From contig JACJYU010000001.1 of NCBI GenBank assembly GCA_020635915.1, forward strand, positions 2,146,501-2,210,500: a stretch of DNA of 64,000 bases. Direction: 5' to 3'. Shown here piece after piece: positions 7,214 to 16,249 of the stretch (the first letter of the stretch is position 1; each line of letters starts with the position of its first letter). Below the pieces are notes generated by a model. It did no database searches, was not told the origin of the DNA, and was given only the letters and a program-made list of their open reading frames with translations. This DNA is from Flammeovirgaceae bacterium. Its GTDB lineage: Bacteria; Bacteroidota; Bacteroidia; Cytophagales; Cyclobacteriaceae. The translations under genes and the position numbers were made by a program.

Positions 7214-9640
7214 ATGTGGACCCGCCTCGCACATTTCATAATCAAATACCGTCTTCCCCTGGTGATACTCATCGGGCTGGTCACCATTTTTATGGGCTAT
7301 CATGCCAAAGACGCGGAAATGAGCTACGATTTCAGGGGAACGGTGCCCGCCAACGACCCCGAGCAAATCTTCTTCTCCAAGTTTCGCAAGCAGTTTGGCG
7401 AAGACGGCAACATTGTGGCGGTGGGGTTGAAAGACAGTGCCATTTACCGGTATGAAAACTTTGAGCGCCTGCGTCAGTTTTGTGCGGAAGTAAAGGGCAT
7501 GGCCGGGGTGAATGACGTGATCTCCCTGCCCCTGATCAAGAAAATAGAAAAAGACACCGCCAACACCCGGTTTGTCCTCACCGATGTTTTCCCGGGCAAA
7601 ATCAACAGCCAGGCCCAACTGGACAGCCTGCTGCAGGAGGCCAAAAAGCAAAAGTTTTATATAGGCCAGATCGTAAACGAAAAAAACGGGGCCATTGCCA
7701 TCCTTGTCTCCATAAAAAAGGAAGTGCTCAATTCCCCCAAGAGGATTGGCCTAACCGATGAGATCATTGACGCGGGCAAAACCTTCTCTGCACAGACGGG
7801 CATTGCTTTGCATTATGCAGGGTTGCCGTTTGTGCGTTCTGTCATTGCCAGCAAGGTAGGCCAGGAGTTGAAAATATTCCTGATGGTCTCCGTGGTCATT
7901 ACCGGCATCATCCTCCTGGTGTTCTTTCGCTCCTTCAGGGCGGTTATTTTCCCACTTATCGTCATCGGCATCATCGTGATCTGGGTGCTGGGTTCCATTG
8001 CCCTGTTTGGGTTTAAAATCTCATTGCTCAGCGGGATGATCCCGCCCATCATTGTGGTGATAGGAATACCCAACGCCATCTACCTGATGAATAAATACCA
8101 TACCGAGTTTGCCGCCCACGGCAACAAGGTGCTGGCCATTAGCAGGGTAGTGCGCAAGGTAGGGCTGGCCACTTTTATGACCAACCTTACCACGGCCATA
8201 GGTTTCCTCGTGCTGCTGACGGCCGACATTACCATATTGAGGGAGTTTGGGATAGTGGCCGGCCTGAACGTGATGGCCACTTTTGTGGTAAGCCTGATCT
8301 TGATCCCTGGCGTCTTTTCATGGATGCCGCCCCCCTCTGCCAAACATTTGAAACACTTGGACGTAAAGGTTTTTGACAAGGCCCTCAATGCCGTGGACCT
8401 GGTCGTGCACAGGCACAGGACAGTGATTTATTCCGTGGCCGCGGCCTTGGTGGTATTCGCGGTCATTGGCATGTCGCGGCTCCACTCCATCTCGTTTATG
8501 GTGGACGACCTCCCCGCGGAAAGCGTGGTGAAAAGGGACCTCGCCTTTTTTGAAGAAAATTTCAGTGGCGTGATGCCGCTGGAAATAGTGCTGAACACCG
8601 GCAAAAAAAGGGGCGTCATAGACGTTAAAAACCTGAGGAAGATTGACGAGTTTGAACAGTTCCTGGCTTCGCAAAAGGATATTTCCAAACCGGTGTCGCT
8701 GGTAAGCTTTGTGAAGGCCGCCAAGCAGGCATTTTACAACAACAACCCGGCCCGGTACGCACTCCCCGACAACCGGGAACGCGCCTTTATCCTTAGGTAC
8801 ATGAAGGGGCAATCGGACAGTTCGGGCCTGTTCAAATCTTTTGTGGACGAAGACATGCAGACCATGCGCATTTCCATGCAGGTGGCCGACATCGGCTCGG
8901 ACAAAATGGACTCCCTGGTGAACCAGGTCATTCAACCCGGGATCGACAGCCTGTTTGCCAACACAGGGATGACGGCAACCATCACGGGCACTACCCCATT
9001 GTTCATCAAAGGGAACAAGTTTTTGATTGCCAACCTGCGCGGCAGCTTGCTGCTGGCGTTTGCGCTGATAGCCATCACCATGGGCCTGCTGTTTGCCAAC
9101 CTGCGCATGATCGTCATTTCGCTGGTCCCCAATTTTATCCCCATGATGATCACCGCGGCCATCATGGGCTATTTTGGCATCCCCCTAAAGCCCAGCACGG
9201 TGCTCATATTCAGCATCACTTTTGGTATTTCCGTGGACTACTCCATACATTTTTTGGCCAAGTACAGACAGGAGCTGCACGCAACGGGTTTTTTTGTGCC
9301 GGTGGCCATCAGCAATTCCATACTTGAGGTGGGAAAGAGCATGGTCTATACCTCCATCGTGTTGTTCTGCGGGTTTATCATTTTCACTTTTTCCTCCTTT
9401 GGGGGCACCATAGCCCTGGGCGTGCTCACCTCCACCACATTGATGATCTCCATGGTGACCAATTTGGTTTTGCTGCCTTCCCTGATCATGACTTTTGACA
9501 AACGCAGTTATACGAAAGGGGGCCATGCCCTGATTGACGAATTCGACCCGGGGTCCCTGCCTAAGGCGGAAGACGACCTGGTGGATTTGGATAAAATGAA
9601 AATTCACGACAAGGAGGGGGCAACAAAGCAAGGGCCGTGA
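7214..9640 (+). CDS. RND-superfamily MMPL-type transporter
   Basis: An 808-residue inner-membrane protein with the duplicated RND layout: an N-terminal helix (LVILIGLVTIFMGYHA), a large periplasmic domain, a block of about five helices (about 215-385) in the sterol-sensing-domain style, then helix VIYSVAAALVVFAVIGM, a second periplasmic domain and a second helix block (about 610-770). GISVDYSIHFLAKY is the typical RND/MMPL helix-4 motif (G..D.....L). Such proteins are proton-driven exporters of lipids or hydrophobic compounds; the cargo is unknown. It lacks the adaptor and TolC partners of tripartite pumps nearby. ileS follows after 30 bp, so they probably share a transcript. Confidence 0.87.
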   Translation: MWTRLAHFIIKYRLPLVILIGLVTIFMGYHAKDAEMSYDFRGTVPANDPEQIFFSKFRKQFGEDGNIVAVGLKDSAIYRYENFERLRQFCAEVKGMAGVNDVISLPLIKKIEKDTANTRFVLTDVFPGKINSQAQLDSLLQEAKKQKFYIGQIVNEKNGAIAILVSIKKEVLNSPKRIGLTDEIIDAGKTFSAQTGIALHYAGLPFVRSVIASKVGQELKIFLMVSVVITGIILLVFFRSFRAVIFPLIVIGIIVIWVLGSIALFGFKISLLSGMIPPIIVVIGIPNAIYLMNKYHTEFAAHGNKVLAISRVVRKVGLATFMTNLTTAIGFLVLLTADITILREFGIVAGLNVMATFVVSLILIPGVFSWMPPPSAKHLKHLDVKVFDKALNAVDLVVHRHRTVIYSVAAALVVFAVIGMSRLHSISFMVDDLPAESVVKRDLAFFEENFSGVMPLEIVLNTGKKRGVIDVKNLRKIDEFEQFLASQKDISKPVSLVSFVKAAKQAFYNNNPARYALPDNRERAFILRYMKGQSDSSGLFKSFVDEDMQTMRISMQVADIGSDKMDSLVNQVIQPGIDSLFANTGMTATITGTTPLFIKGNKFLIANLRGSLLLAFALIAITMGLLFANLRMIVISLVPNFIPMMITAAIMGYFGIPLKPSTVLIFSITFGISVDYSIHFLAKYRQELHATGFFVPVAISNSILEVGKSMVYTSIVLFCGFIIFTFSSFGGTIALGVLTSTTLMISMVTNLVLLPSLIMTFDKRSYTKGGHALIDEFDPGSLPKAEDDLVDLDKMKIHDKEGATKQGP

Positions 9641-9670
9641 GTAAATTGAAAGTTTAAGGGTAAAGTAGCC

Positions 9671-12600
9671 ATGTCGGTGCGATATAAAGAATACAAAGAA
9701 CTGGATTTTGCCGGGATCGCCTCGGAGGTGCTGGCGTTTTGGAGCGAAAACAAAATATTTGAGGAGTCGGTAAGCAACCGCGAGGGCAAGCCGTCCTTTA
9801 CCTTTTATGAAGGCCCGCCCTCCGCCAACGGCACACCGGGCATCCATCATGTGATGGCCCGCACGGTAAAAGATCTATTTTGCCGCTTCAAAACCCTTGA
9901 AGGGTACCAGGTAAAGCGGAAAGGTGGATGGGACACCCACGGCCTTCCCGTGGAACTGCAGGTGGAAAAGGAGTTGGGCATTACCAAAGATGACATTGGC
10001 ACCAAAATTTCCGTTGAAGCGTACAACCAAAAGTGCCGCGAGACGGTAATGAAGTACAAAGACCAATGGGATGACCTTACCCAAAAGATGGGGTATTGGG
10101 TGGACCTTGAACACCCTTATGTAACGTACGAAAAAGATTATATCGAGTCGTTGTGGTGGCTGCTGAAACAACTGTATGAAAAAGGGCTATTATACAAAGG
10201 GTATAGCATACAACCGTTTTCGCCTGCCGCGGGCACGGGGCTGAGCTCCCACGAACTGAATTTGCCAGGGTGCTACAAAGAGGTAAAGGACACGTCCATC
10301 GTGGCACAGTTTAAGGTGAAGCGGGATGAAAAATCGGAATTCCTGTTTGGCTCCGGCCATGAAGATGTAAGGGTGCTCGCCTGGACCACAACCCCCTGGA
10401 CGTTGCCCGCCAACACCGCGCTGGCCGTGGGCGCCAATATTACCTACGTCCAGGTCAATACGTTCAACCCCTATACCCATCGGCCCGTAAGCGTAGTGCT
10501 GGCCAAAGATTTGGTAGGCCAATATTTTCCAGCAAAGGGCAAGGGTATAAAGATGGAGGACTACAAGCCCGGGGACAAAAACATTCCTTTCGAAATTATA
10601 AACGAGTGCAAGGGGTCAGCGCTGGTGGGCATCCGCTATGAACAACTAATGCCCTACCTGCAGCCCTACTACGATGCGGAAAAGGCCTTTCAAATCGTGG
10701 CGGGGGATTTTGTGACCACCGAGGATGGGACCGGGGTGGTGCACACCTCGCCTACCTTTGGGGCGGACGACTATAAAGTGGCCAACCAAAACGGGATACC
10801 CGCTATTACCTTAAAAGATGTTGACGGCAGCGAGCTCCCCACCGTTGACCGAAAAGGAAAGTTTGTTAAGGAAATCGGGGCCAGGCTGCTGGAAGGCGTG
10901 GCCCGGTACAACATCAAAACGCATAAGCCCCTGGCCGAAGACGATTTCTACGTTAAGAATTATACCAACGAAGACGAATCGCACCCCGACTATAAAAGCA
11001 CGGACGTCATTATCTCCATTATTTTAAAAGAGGAGAACAAGGCTTTTAAAGTAGAGAAGTACGAGCACTCCTATCCGCACTGCTGGCGTACGGACAAACC
11101 TGTTTTGTACTATCCCCTGGACTCATGGTTTATCAAGACCACGGCCCTCAAGGACCGCATGGCAAGGCTTAACGAAACCATTAACTGGAAGCCGGCCTCC
11201 ACGGGCACCGGGCGCTTCGGCAATTGGCTGGAGAACCTGGTGGATTGGAACTTGTCGCGTTCGCGGTATTGGGGCACACCGCTGCCCATTTGGAGGACCA
11301 GGGACGGCAAGGAAGCGAAGTGCATTGGGTCGCTCGAAGAGCTGGCGCACGAAGTGGCCCATGCGGAAAAACACGGCATCCAAAATACGAAATTCCATAG
11401 CCCTGGCTTTGACCTGCACAGGCCGTATGTGGACGAGGTGGTGCTGGCAAGTGCCTCCGGTGAGCCCATGTACCGGGAGCCCGATTTGATCGATGTGTGG
11501 TTTGATTCTGGGGCGATGCCCTATGCGCAATGGCATTATCCGTTTGAAAACAAAAGTGTTTTTGAAAAAAGCTTCCCTGCGGATTTTATCGCGGAAGGAG
11601 TGGACCAAACCCGTGGGTGGTTTTTCACCCTTCATGCCATCGCCACCATGCTCTTTGACAGCGTGGCGTTCAAAAATGTGATCTCCAATGGCCTGGTGCT
11701 CGACAAGAATGGGAACAAAATGTCGAAGAGCAAGGGGAACGTGGTCAATCCATTTGAGATCATTGGAAAATATGGCCCTGATGTGGTGCGCTGGTACATG
11801 ATGGAAAATGCGCCCCCGTGGGACAACCTGAAATTTGATGAGGAAGGCATTGTGGAGGTCAAGCGCAGGTTTTTCGGAACGTTGCTGAACACCTACTCTT
11901 TCTTTGCCATGTATGCCAATATAGACGGGTTTGTAAAAGACGAAAAAAACAATGTGGCCTACGGTAAACTGACTTCCCTGGACCGCTGGATTATTTCAAG
12001 GCTGCAGTCGTTGGTGGAGGAGGTAACGGCCGCATACAACGATTATGAACCTACCCGGGCGGCCAGGGCCATTCAGGAATTTGTGAATGACCACCTTTCC
12101 AACTGGTACGTAAGGCTGAACAGGAAAAGGTTTTGGCAGCCTACATCGGGGGACAGGCTGGCCATGAACGAAAACAAAAAGGCTGCCTATGAAACGCTTT
12201 ACGAATGCATTTTGGTGGTAGGCCAACTCATGGCGCCCATCGCCCCGTTCTTTTCAGAATGGCTATATAAAAATCTGACCGACAACATCAGGGAGGAGGC
12301 CAGGGCCATCCAATCGCCCCTTCGCCACCCGTCCATACACCTGACGGATTTGGTACGGCCCGATGCCGGTAAGGTTGACCGGGAATTGGAACTGTCGATG
12401 GGGTATGCACAACGCGTGAGCTCGTTGGTGCACTCCATTCGCAAAACGCACCGGATAAAAGTAAGGACCCCGTTGCAAAAGGCCATGCTGCCGGTGTTGG
12501 ACGGCCAATTTGCCTCCCGTGTGAAAAACGTGGAGGAGATCATCAAAGCGGAAGTAAACGTGAAGTCCATCGAATACATTGATGATACTTCCGGCATTGT

Positions 12601-13129
12601 GGTAAAAAAGGCAAAACCCAATTTTGCCAAGTTGGGAAAGCAATATGGCGCCAAGGTGAAAGAGGCGGCTGCCGTAATAGGCACCTTTACCAAAAGCGAT
12701 ATTGCCATGGTGGAAAAAGGTGGTTTGTCAAAAGGGGGCTTTGATTTTGTGGCCGAAGATGTGGTGGTCACTTCGGAAGATGTGCCCGGCTGGGCGGTGG
12801 CCTCGGAAGGCGGGATAACGGTGGCGTTGGATATTACGGTGACCGGGGAGTTGAAGAAGGAAGGGATTGCGCGTGACTTTGTCAACCGGGTCCAAAACCT
12901 GCGGAAGGAAATGGGGCTGGAAGTATTGGACAAGATCAATATTGAGGTGGAGCAGGACCCGGCCCAAAATGGGCAGGGGCAACAGGTAACAGAGGCATTG
13001 TCCCAGTTCAGGGAATACATCAGCACGGAAACCCAGGCGTTGGGCCTGGAGTTGAAGGAAGAAGTGGTGGGGGCCAAGGAAGTGGAAATGGACGAGTATA
13101 AGATTAAGGTGAAGATAAGCGTAAAATGA
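9671..13129 (+). CDS. ileS: Isoleucyl-tRNA synthetase, long type-II form with altered HIGH motif
   Basis: A 1152-residue class I synthetase that charges tRNA-Ile. The length and the N-terminus (EGPPSANGTP) fit the eukaryote-like IleRS2 group. The HIGH position reads G57-I58-H59-H60 (bases 9839-9850), so the usual first His and the Gly are swapped. KMSKS is intact at residues 683-687. The CP1 editing region lies in between, with WTTTPWTLPANT and GTGVVHTSP typical. The C-terminal anticodon-binding region covers about 780-1000. I recall that the GXHH form of IleRS2 occurs naturally and gives very high mupirocin resistance. The gene overlaps lspA by 4 bp (ATGA), the classical ileS-lspA pairing; no dksA/traR-like gene lies between them as in some relatives. 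Confidence 0.97.
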   Translation: MSVRYKEYKELDFAGIASEVLAFWSENKIFEESVSNREGKPSFTFYEGPPSANGTPGIHHVMARTVKDLFCRFKTLEGYQVKRKGGWDTHGLPVELQVEKELGITKDDIGTKISVEAYNQKCRETVMKYKDQWDDLTQKMGYWVDLEHPYVTYEKDYIESLWWLLKQLYEKGLLYKGYSIQPFSPAAGTGLSSHELNLPGCYKEVKDTSIVAQFKVKRDEKSEFLFGSGHEDVRVLAWTTTPWTLPANTALAVGANITYVQVNTFNPYTHRPVSVVLAKDLVGQYFPAKGKGIKMEDYKPGDKNIPFEIINECKGSALVGIRYEQLMPYLQPYYDAEKAFQIVAGDFVTTEDGTGVVHTSPTFGADDYKVANQNGIPAITLKDVDGSELPTVDRKGKFVKEIGARLLEGVARYNIKTHKPLAEDDFYVKNYTNEDESHPDYKSTDVIISIILKEENKAFKVEKYEHSYPHCWRTDKPVLYYPLDSWFIKTTALKDRMARLNETINWKPASTGTGRFGNWLENLVDWNLSRSRYWGTPLPIWRTRDGKEAKCIGSLEELAHEVAHAEKHGIQNTKFHSPGFDLHRPYVDEVVLASASGEPMYREPDLIDVWFDSGAMPYAQWHYPFENKSVFEKSFPADFIAEGVDQTRGWFFTLHAIATMLFDSVAFKNVISNGLVLDKNGNKMSKSKGNVVNPFEIIGKYGPDVVRWYMMENAPPWDNLKFDEEGIVEVKRRFFGTLLNTYSFFAMYANIDGFVKDEKNNVAYGKLTSLDRWIISRLQSLVEEVTAAYNDYEPTRAARAIQEFVNDHLSNWYVRLNRKRFWQPTSGDRLAMNENKKAAYETLYECILVVGQLMAPIAPFFSEWLYKNLTDNIREEARAIQSPLRHPSIHLTDLVRPDAGKVDRELELSMGYAQRVSSLVHSIRKTHRIKVRTPLQKAMLPVLDGQFASRVKNVEEIIKAEVNVKSIEYIDDTSGIVVKKAKPNFAKLGKQYGAKVKEAAAVIGTFTKSDIAMVEKGGLSKGGFDFVAEDVVVTSEDVPGWAVASEGGITVALDITVTGELKKEGIARDFVNRVQNLRKEMGLEVLDKINIEVEQDPAQNGQGQQVTEALSQFREYISTETQALGLELKEEVVGAKEVEMDEYKIKVKISVK

Positions 13130-13848
13130 GGGTGTGTAAATATTTTCTGATAGCCCTGGCCGTGATCGCGGTCGACCAGGCGAGCAAATTGTTGGTGTAC
13201 AACTACATGTATTTGCACGAAGAGGTGAACGTGATAGGGGAATGGTTCAAGCTGCATTACCTGCTGAACCCGGGGATGGCCTTCGGCCTGCGCTGGAACA
13301 ATGAGTTTGGCAAGTTGGCGCTTACCATTTTTAGGATTGGGGCCATGATTGGCATCGGGTACTACCTGTACCAGATGATACTGAAAAAAGCACACCCCGG
13401 GTTCCTGGTGAGCATGTCGCTGATATTGGGGGGGGCCGTGGGCAATGTTATCGATAGCACCTTTTATGGCGTGTTGCTGGGCAACCAGCCCGTAGGCTCA
13501 CATACGCCCTGGTTTCATGGGCAGGTGATCGACATGCTGTTTTTCCCGATCTTTGACTTCACCTGGCCACAGTGGGTGCCTATGGTGGGGGGCGAATATT
13601 TCCTTTTCTTCAGCCCCGTGTTCAATATTGCAGACTCGTCCATATTTATTGGGGTGGCCACCATACTCATTTTTCAGAAAAGGTTTTTTAAGGAAAAACC
13701 TGAGGGCAAAACCAATGATCGGATGGACAACACCAAAGGGGAAGAAAGCCGATTGGGTGACGGGACGGATGAAATTGCCGTGGCATCAACGGGGAAAGTG
13801 GAAGGCATGGCAACAAAGGACATCGATTCACCTACTAGCGCATCCTAA
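13126..13848 (+). CDS. lspA: Lipoprotein signal peptidase (signal peptidase II)
   Basis: A 240-residue inner-membrane aspartyl protease that removes signal peptides from diacylated prolipoproteins. AVDQASKLLV is the conserved first-helix motif, GGAVGNVIDS and FNIADSSIF carry the two catalytic Asp residues. Four hydrophobic segments are visible. There is a Bacteroidota-type insertion between the catalytic motifs (about residues 115-165). The protein extends some 50 residues past the last helix as a hydrophilic tail rich in Lys, Asp, Gly and Ser (from about 188), longer than in most LspA. The start overlaps the ileS stop by 4 bp. This window alone encodes at least six predicted lipoproteins that would be substrates. 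Confidence 0.95.
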   Translation: MRVCKYFLIALAVIAVDQASKLLVYNYMYLHEEVNVIGEWFKLHYLLNPGMAFGLRWNNEFGKLALTIFRIGAMIGIGYYLYQMILKKAHPGFLVSMSLILGGAVGNVIDSTFYGVLLGNQPVGSHTPWFHGQVIDMLFFPIFDFTWPQWVPMVGGEYFLFFSPVFNIADSSIFIGVATILIFQKRFFKEKPEGKTNDRMDNTKGEESRLGDGTDEIAVASTGKVEGMATKDIDSPTSAS

Positions 13849-13854
13849 CCAGAC

Positions 13855-14331
13855 ATGGCCGAGCAACTGACAATAACGAGCACCGGCAAGGAGGGAAAGT
13901 ACAAAGAGCTGCTGCCGCAACTGGAGGCATTGGTAGGCGGGGAAGCCGACTTGATTGCCAACCTGGCCAATATCTCTGCCGCCCTTCGTGAGGCAATGGG
14001 TTTTTTCTGGGTAGGGTTTTACCTGGTAAAAGGCAATGAGTTGGTATTGGGCCCGTTTCAGGGGCCTATAGCGTGCACCAGGATACAAATGGGCAAAGGG
14101 GTGTGCGGTACGGTGTGGAAGGAAAAGAAGGCCAGGATCGTGCCTGACGTAAACGGGTTCCCGGGGCATATTGCCTGCAGCACCGGCTCACGGTCGGAGA
14201 TCGTATTGCCTGCATTTAAAAACAACGAGGTGCTATTGGTGCTGGACGTGGATAGCGACAAGGTCAACGATTTTGATGAAATAGACGCCCTGTACCTCGG
14301 ACAGTTGATGAAGGTCATTGAACGGTTGTAA
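13855..14331 (+). CDS. msrC: Free methionine-(R)-sulfoxide reductase (GAF domain)
   Basis: A 158-residue single GAF-domain protein. The fRMsr signature is present, including three conserved cysteines: IACTRI, GKGVCGT and GHIACSTGSRSE, followed by EIVLPAF and VLDVDSD. The enzyme reduces free methionine-R-sulfoxide with thioredoxin and is cytoplasmic. It starts 6 bp after lspA, so it is likely the last gene of an ileS-lspA-msrC unit. The cysteine pattern makes a plain signalling GAF domain unlikely. Confidence 0.9.
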   Translation: MAEQLTITSTGKEGKYKELLPQLEALVGGEADLIANLANISAALREAMGFFWVGFYLVKGNELVLGPFQGPIACTRIQMGKGVCGTVWKEKKARIVPDVNGFPGHIACSTGSRSEIVLPAFKNNEVLLVLDVDSDKVNDFDEIDALYLGQLMKVIERL

Positions 14332-14376
14332 ACCCTTTTCCGGCCCGCCCGCAACGATTAAGACTGGACACACCAC

Positions 14377-16161
14377 ATGAAGGAATTGCACCATTTTTAC
14401 ACCGCCCGTAAAGATGAATTCAAAAGAAAATGCGAAACGGTGAAGGGCACCATCCAAAAGGTGGCGTGGGCCCGGGTGGGCGTGGCCTTGTTGTTCTTTT
14501 TCGTGGCCTACCAGGCATTTTCCAATGGCCGCTTATGGTATTTTTCCTTGCCCCTTGCCCTGCTTTTCGCCTACCTGGTCTCCAGGCATGTAAAACTACA
14601 GGGGCAATATGCGCTATACCGCAACCTTGAACAGCTCAACCAAATGGAGTTGAACGCCCTGGGCAACGACTATTCCGGGTTTGGCGATGGGAAGGCATTT
14701 TCCGACCCGCAACATGCCTATAGCCACGACCTGGATTTGTTTGGCCCCGGCTCGTTGTTTCAGTTTTTAAACCGGTGTGGAACGGCCATTGGCGAAGGGA
14801 GGCTGGCAGCCGATTTGTTGGCCGCCCAACCATCGGCCGAGCATATTGTTGGAAGACAGGAGGCCGTGGAAGAATTGGCAAAAGAGGTGGGGTTTCGCCA
14901 ATGGTTTTGGGCGCAAGGCCACCTCCTTCACGATAGCCACATGGAAAATGAGGGATTGTTCAGGTGGCTGGAAGGGCAAGATGTGATTCTCGGGAAAACC
15001 TTATATAAGGTGCTGTTGGTGCTCTTTCCCATGATATCCTTCTTGCTGATCGCACTTGTCATTTACAATACATCATATTTTCCCTTGCTGTTTTTGTTTT
15101 CCGGGGTTCAGTGGGTTTTTATTTCGTTCAAGTCCAAAGAAATAAAGAAGGCAGAGGCGGCATTGGGCCACCACAAGGCCTTGCTTGACAAGTATGCCAA
15201 GCTTTTGGACAAGATGGCCGGGGCCGGGTTTACGGGCAGCCATTTGTCGGAAATCCGCCATGAGGCCAGGGAAGCCTCGGCACACATCAGGAAATTCTCA
15301 AGGTTGGTCAATGCTTTTGAGGCCAGGAAGAACGGTATTGCAAATATGTTTGGCAATAGCCTTTATCTTTACGATTTGCAATGCCTGTACCGGCTTGAAA
15401 AGTGGCGGTCGTTGAACAGGTTGAGGGTAAGGGGTTGGTTGGACAAAATAGCAGGGATGGACGCATTGAACGCACTGGCCACTTTTCATTTCAACAACCC
15501 GGGCAATTCCTTCCCTGCCATCCATGGGGCCCTTGCCATTCGGTCGGAAGGGCTGGGGCATCCATTGGTCGCCCACGCAGAACGTGTCAACAACTCCTTT
15601 TCCATTGGCCCCGAAAACATTATGTTGGTCACCGGGGCCAATATGGCCGGAAAGAGCACCTTCCTTCGTGCCGTTGGGGCGAACCTGGTTTTGGCGCTTG
15701 CCGGTTCTTCGGTCAGTGCCAAACATTTTGCCTGCCCGGTGTTGGGGCTGCACACCAGCATGCGCGCCACCGATTCGCTGGTAAACCATCAATCCTATTT
15801 CTACGCGGAGCTTGGCCGGCTAAAGGGCATCATGGAGGCGGTAAGGAGCGAAAGGCCCATGCTGGTGTTGCTGGACGAAATCCTAAGGGGCACAAACTCC
15901 AAAGACAAACACGAGGGATCCATCGGCCTGCTGAAGCAGTTTGTGCACCACCCTGTGCTGGTGATGTTGGCCTCCCACGATGTGGCCCTGGGCGAACTGG
16001 AGAAAAAATTTCCCAATGCGGTCCGCAACTACTGCTTTGAGAGCGAAATCGGGGACAATGAGTTGGCCTTTGACTATACGCTGCGCCAGGGCGTTGCCCA
16101 CAAGGCCAATGCCACCTTTCTGATGCAGCAGATGGGCATACTTCCCAAAACAGGCAATTAA
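14377..16161 (+). CDS. Membrane-anchored MutS-family ATPase
   Basis: A 594-residue protein whose C-terminal third is MutS domain V: Walker A GANMAGKST (residues 420-428), Walker B VLLDEILRGTN (Asp500, Glu501) and the ASHDV strand. The connector region before it resembles MutS domain III. Domains I and II for mismatch recognition are missing. Instead there are two hydrophobic helices near the N-terminus (about 29-48 and 53-71) and another pair at about 209-252, so it should sit in the inner membrane with its ATPase in the cytosol. Proteins of this build are frequent in Bacteroidota but uncharacterised. It follows msrC by 45 bp. It is not the housekeeping MutS, and a role in mismatch repair should not be assumed. 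Confidence 0.85.
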   Translation: MKELHHFYTARKDEFKRKCETVKGTIQKVAWARVGVALLFFFVAYQAFSNGRLWYFSLPLALLFAYLVSRHVKLQGQYALYRNLEQLNQMELNALGNDYSGFGDGKAFSDPQHAYSHDLDLFGPGSLFQFLNRCGTAIGEGRLAADLLAAQPSAEHIVGRQEAVEELAKEVGFRQWFWAQGHLLHDSHMENEGLFRWLEGQDVILGKTLYKVLLVLFPMISFLLIALVIYNTSYFPLLFLFSGVQWVFISFKSKEIKKAEAALGHHKALLDKYAKLLDKMAGAGFTGSHLSEIRHEAREASAHIRKFSRLVNAFEARKNGIANMFGNSLYLYDLQCLYRLEKWRSLNRLRVRGWLDKIAGMDALNALATFHFNNPGNSFPAIHGALAIRSEGLGHPLVAHAERVNNSFSIGPENIMLVTGANMAGKSTFLRAVGANLVLALAGSSVSAKHFACPVLGLHTSMRATDSLVNHQSYFYAELGRLKGIMEAVRSERPMLVLLDEILRGTNSKDKHEGSIGLLKQFVHHPVLVMLASHDVALGELEKKFPNAVRNYCFESEIGDNELAFDYTLRQGVAHKANATFLMQQMGILPKTGN

Positions 16162-16174
16162 GAAACTGTTTTTT
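16147..16174 (+). terminator. Weak terminator overlapping the end of the MutS-like gene
   Basis: AAAACAG (16147-16153) pairs with CTGTTTT (16166-16172) around a 12-nt loop and runs into T residues. The stop codon lies in the loop. The low G+C stem makes it a weak candidate. Confidence 0.35.
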
Positions 16175-16191
16175 CCCTGGCACACGGCCAT

Positions 16192-16221
16192 TTTGGCAAA
16201 CCCTGGTTTTTATTAACTTTA
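16192..16221 (+). promoter_or_regulatory. Candidate promoter of the Tat-exported aminotransferase
   Basis: TTTG at 16192-16195 is followed after 18 bp by TAACTTTA (16214-16221), one base from TAnnTTTG. The transcript start would lie near 16226, about 24 nt before ATG 16250. Confidence 0.4.
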
Positions 16222-16249
16222 GTTTCCACTAACCATAACCCCTTGCCCC

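Noticed and set aside
12199..13395. A 398-codon open frame on the minus strand across the ileS-lspA junction
   Set aside because: Both strands cannot plausibly code here; the plus strand carries two essential, well-conserved genes, and the minus frame shows no motif.
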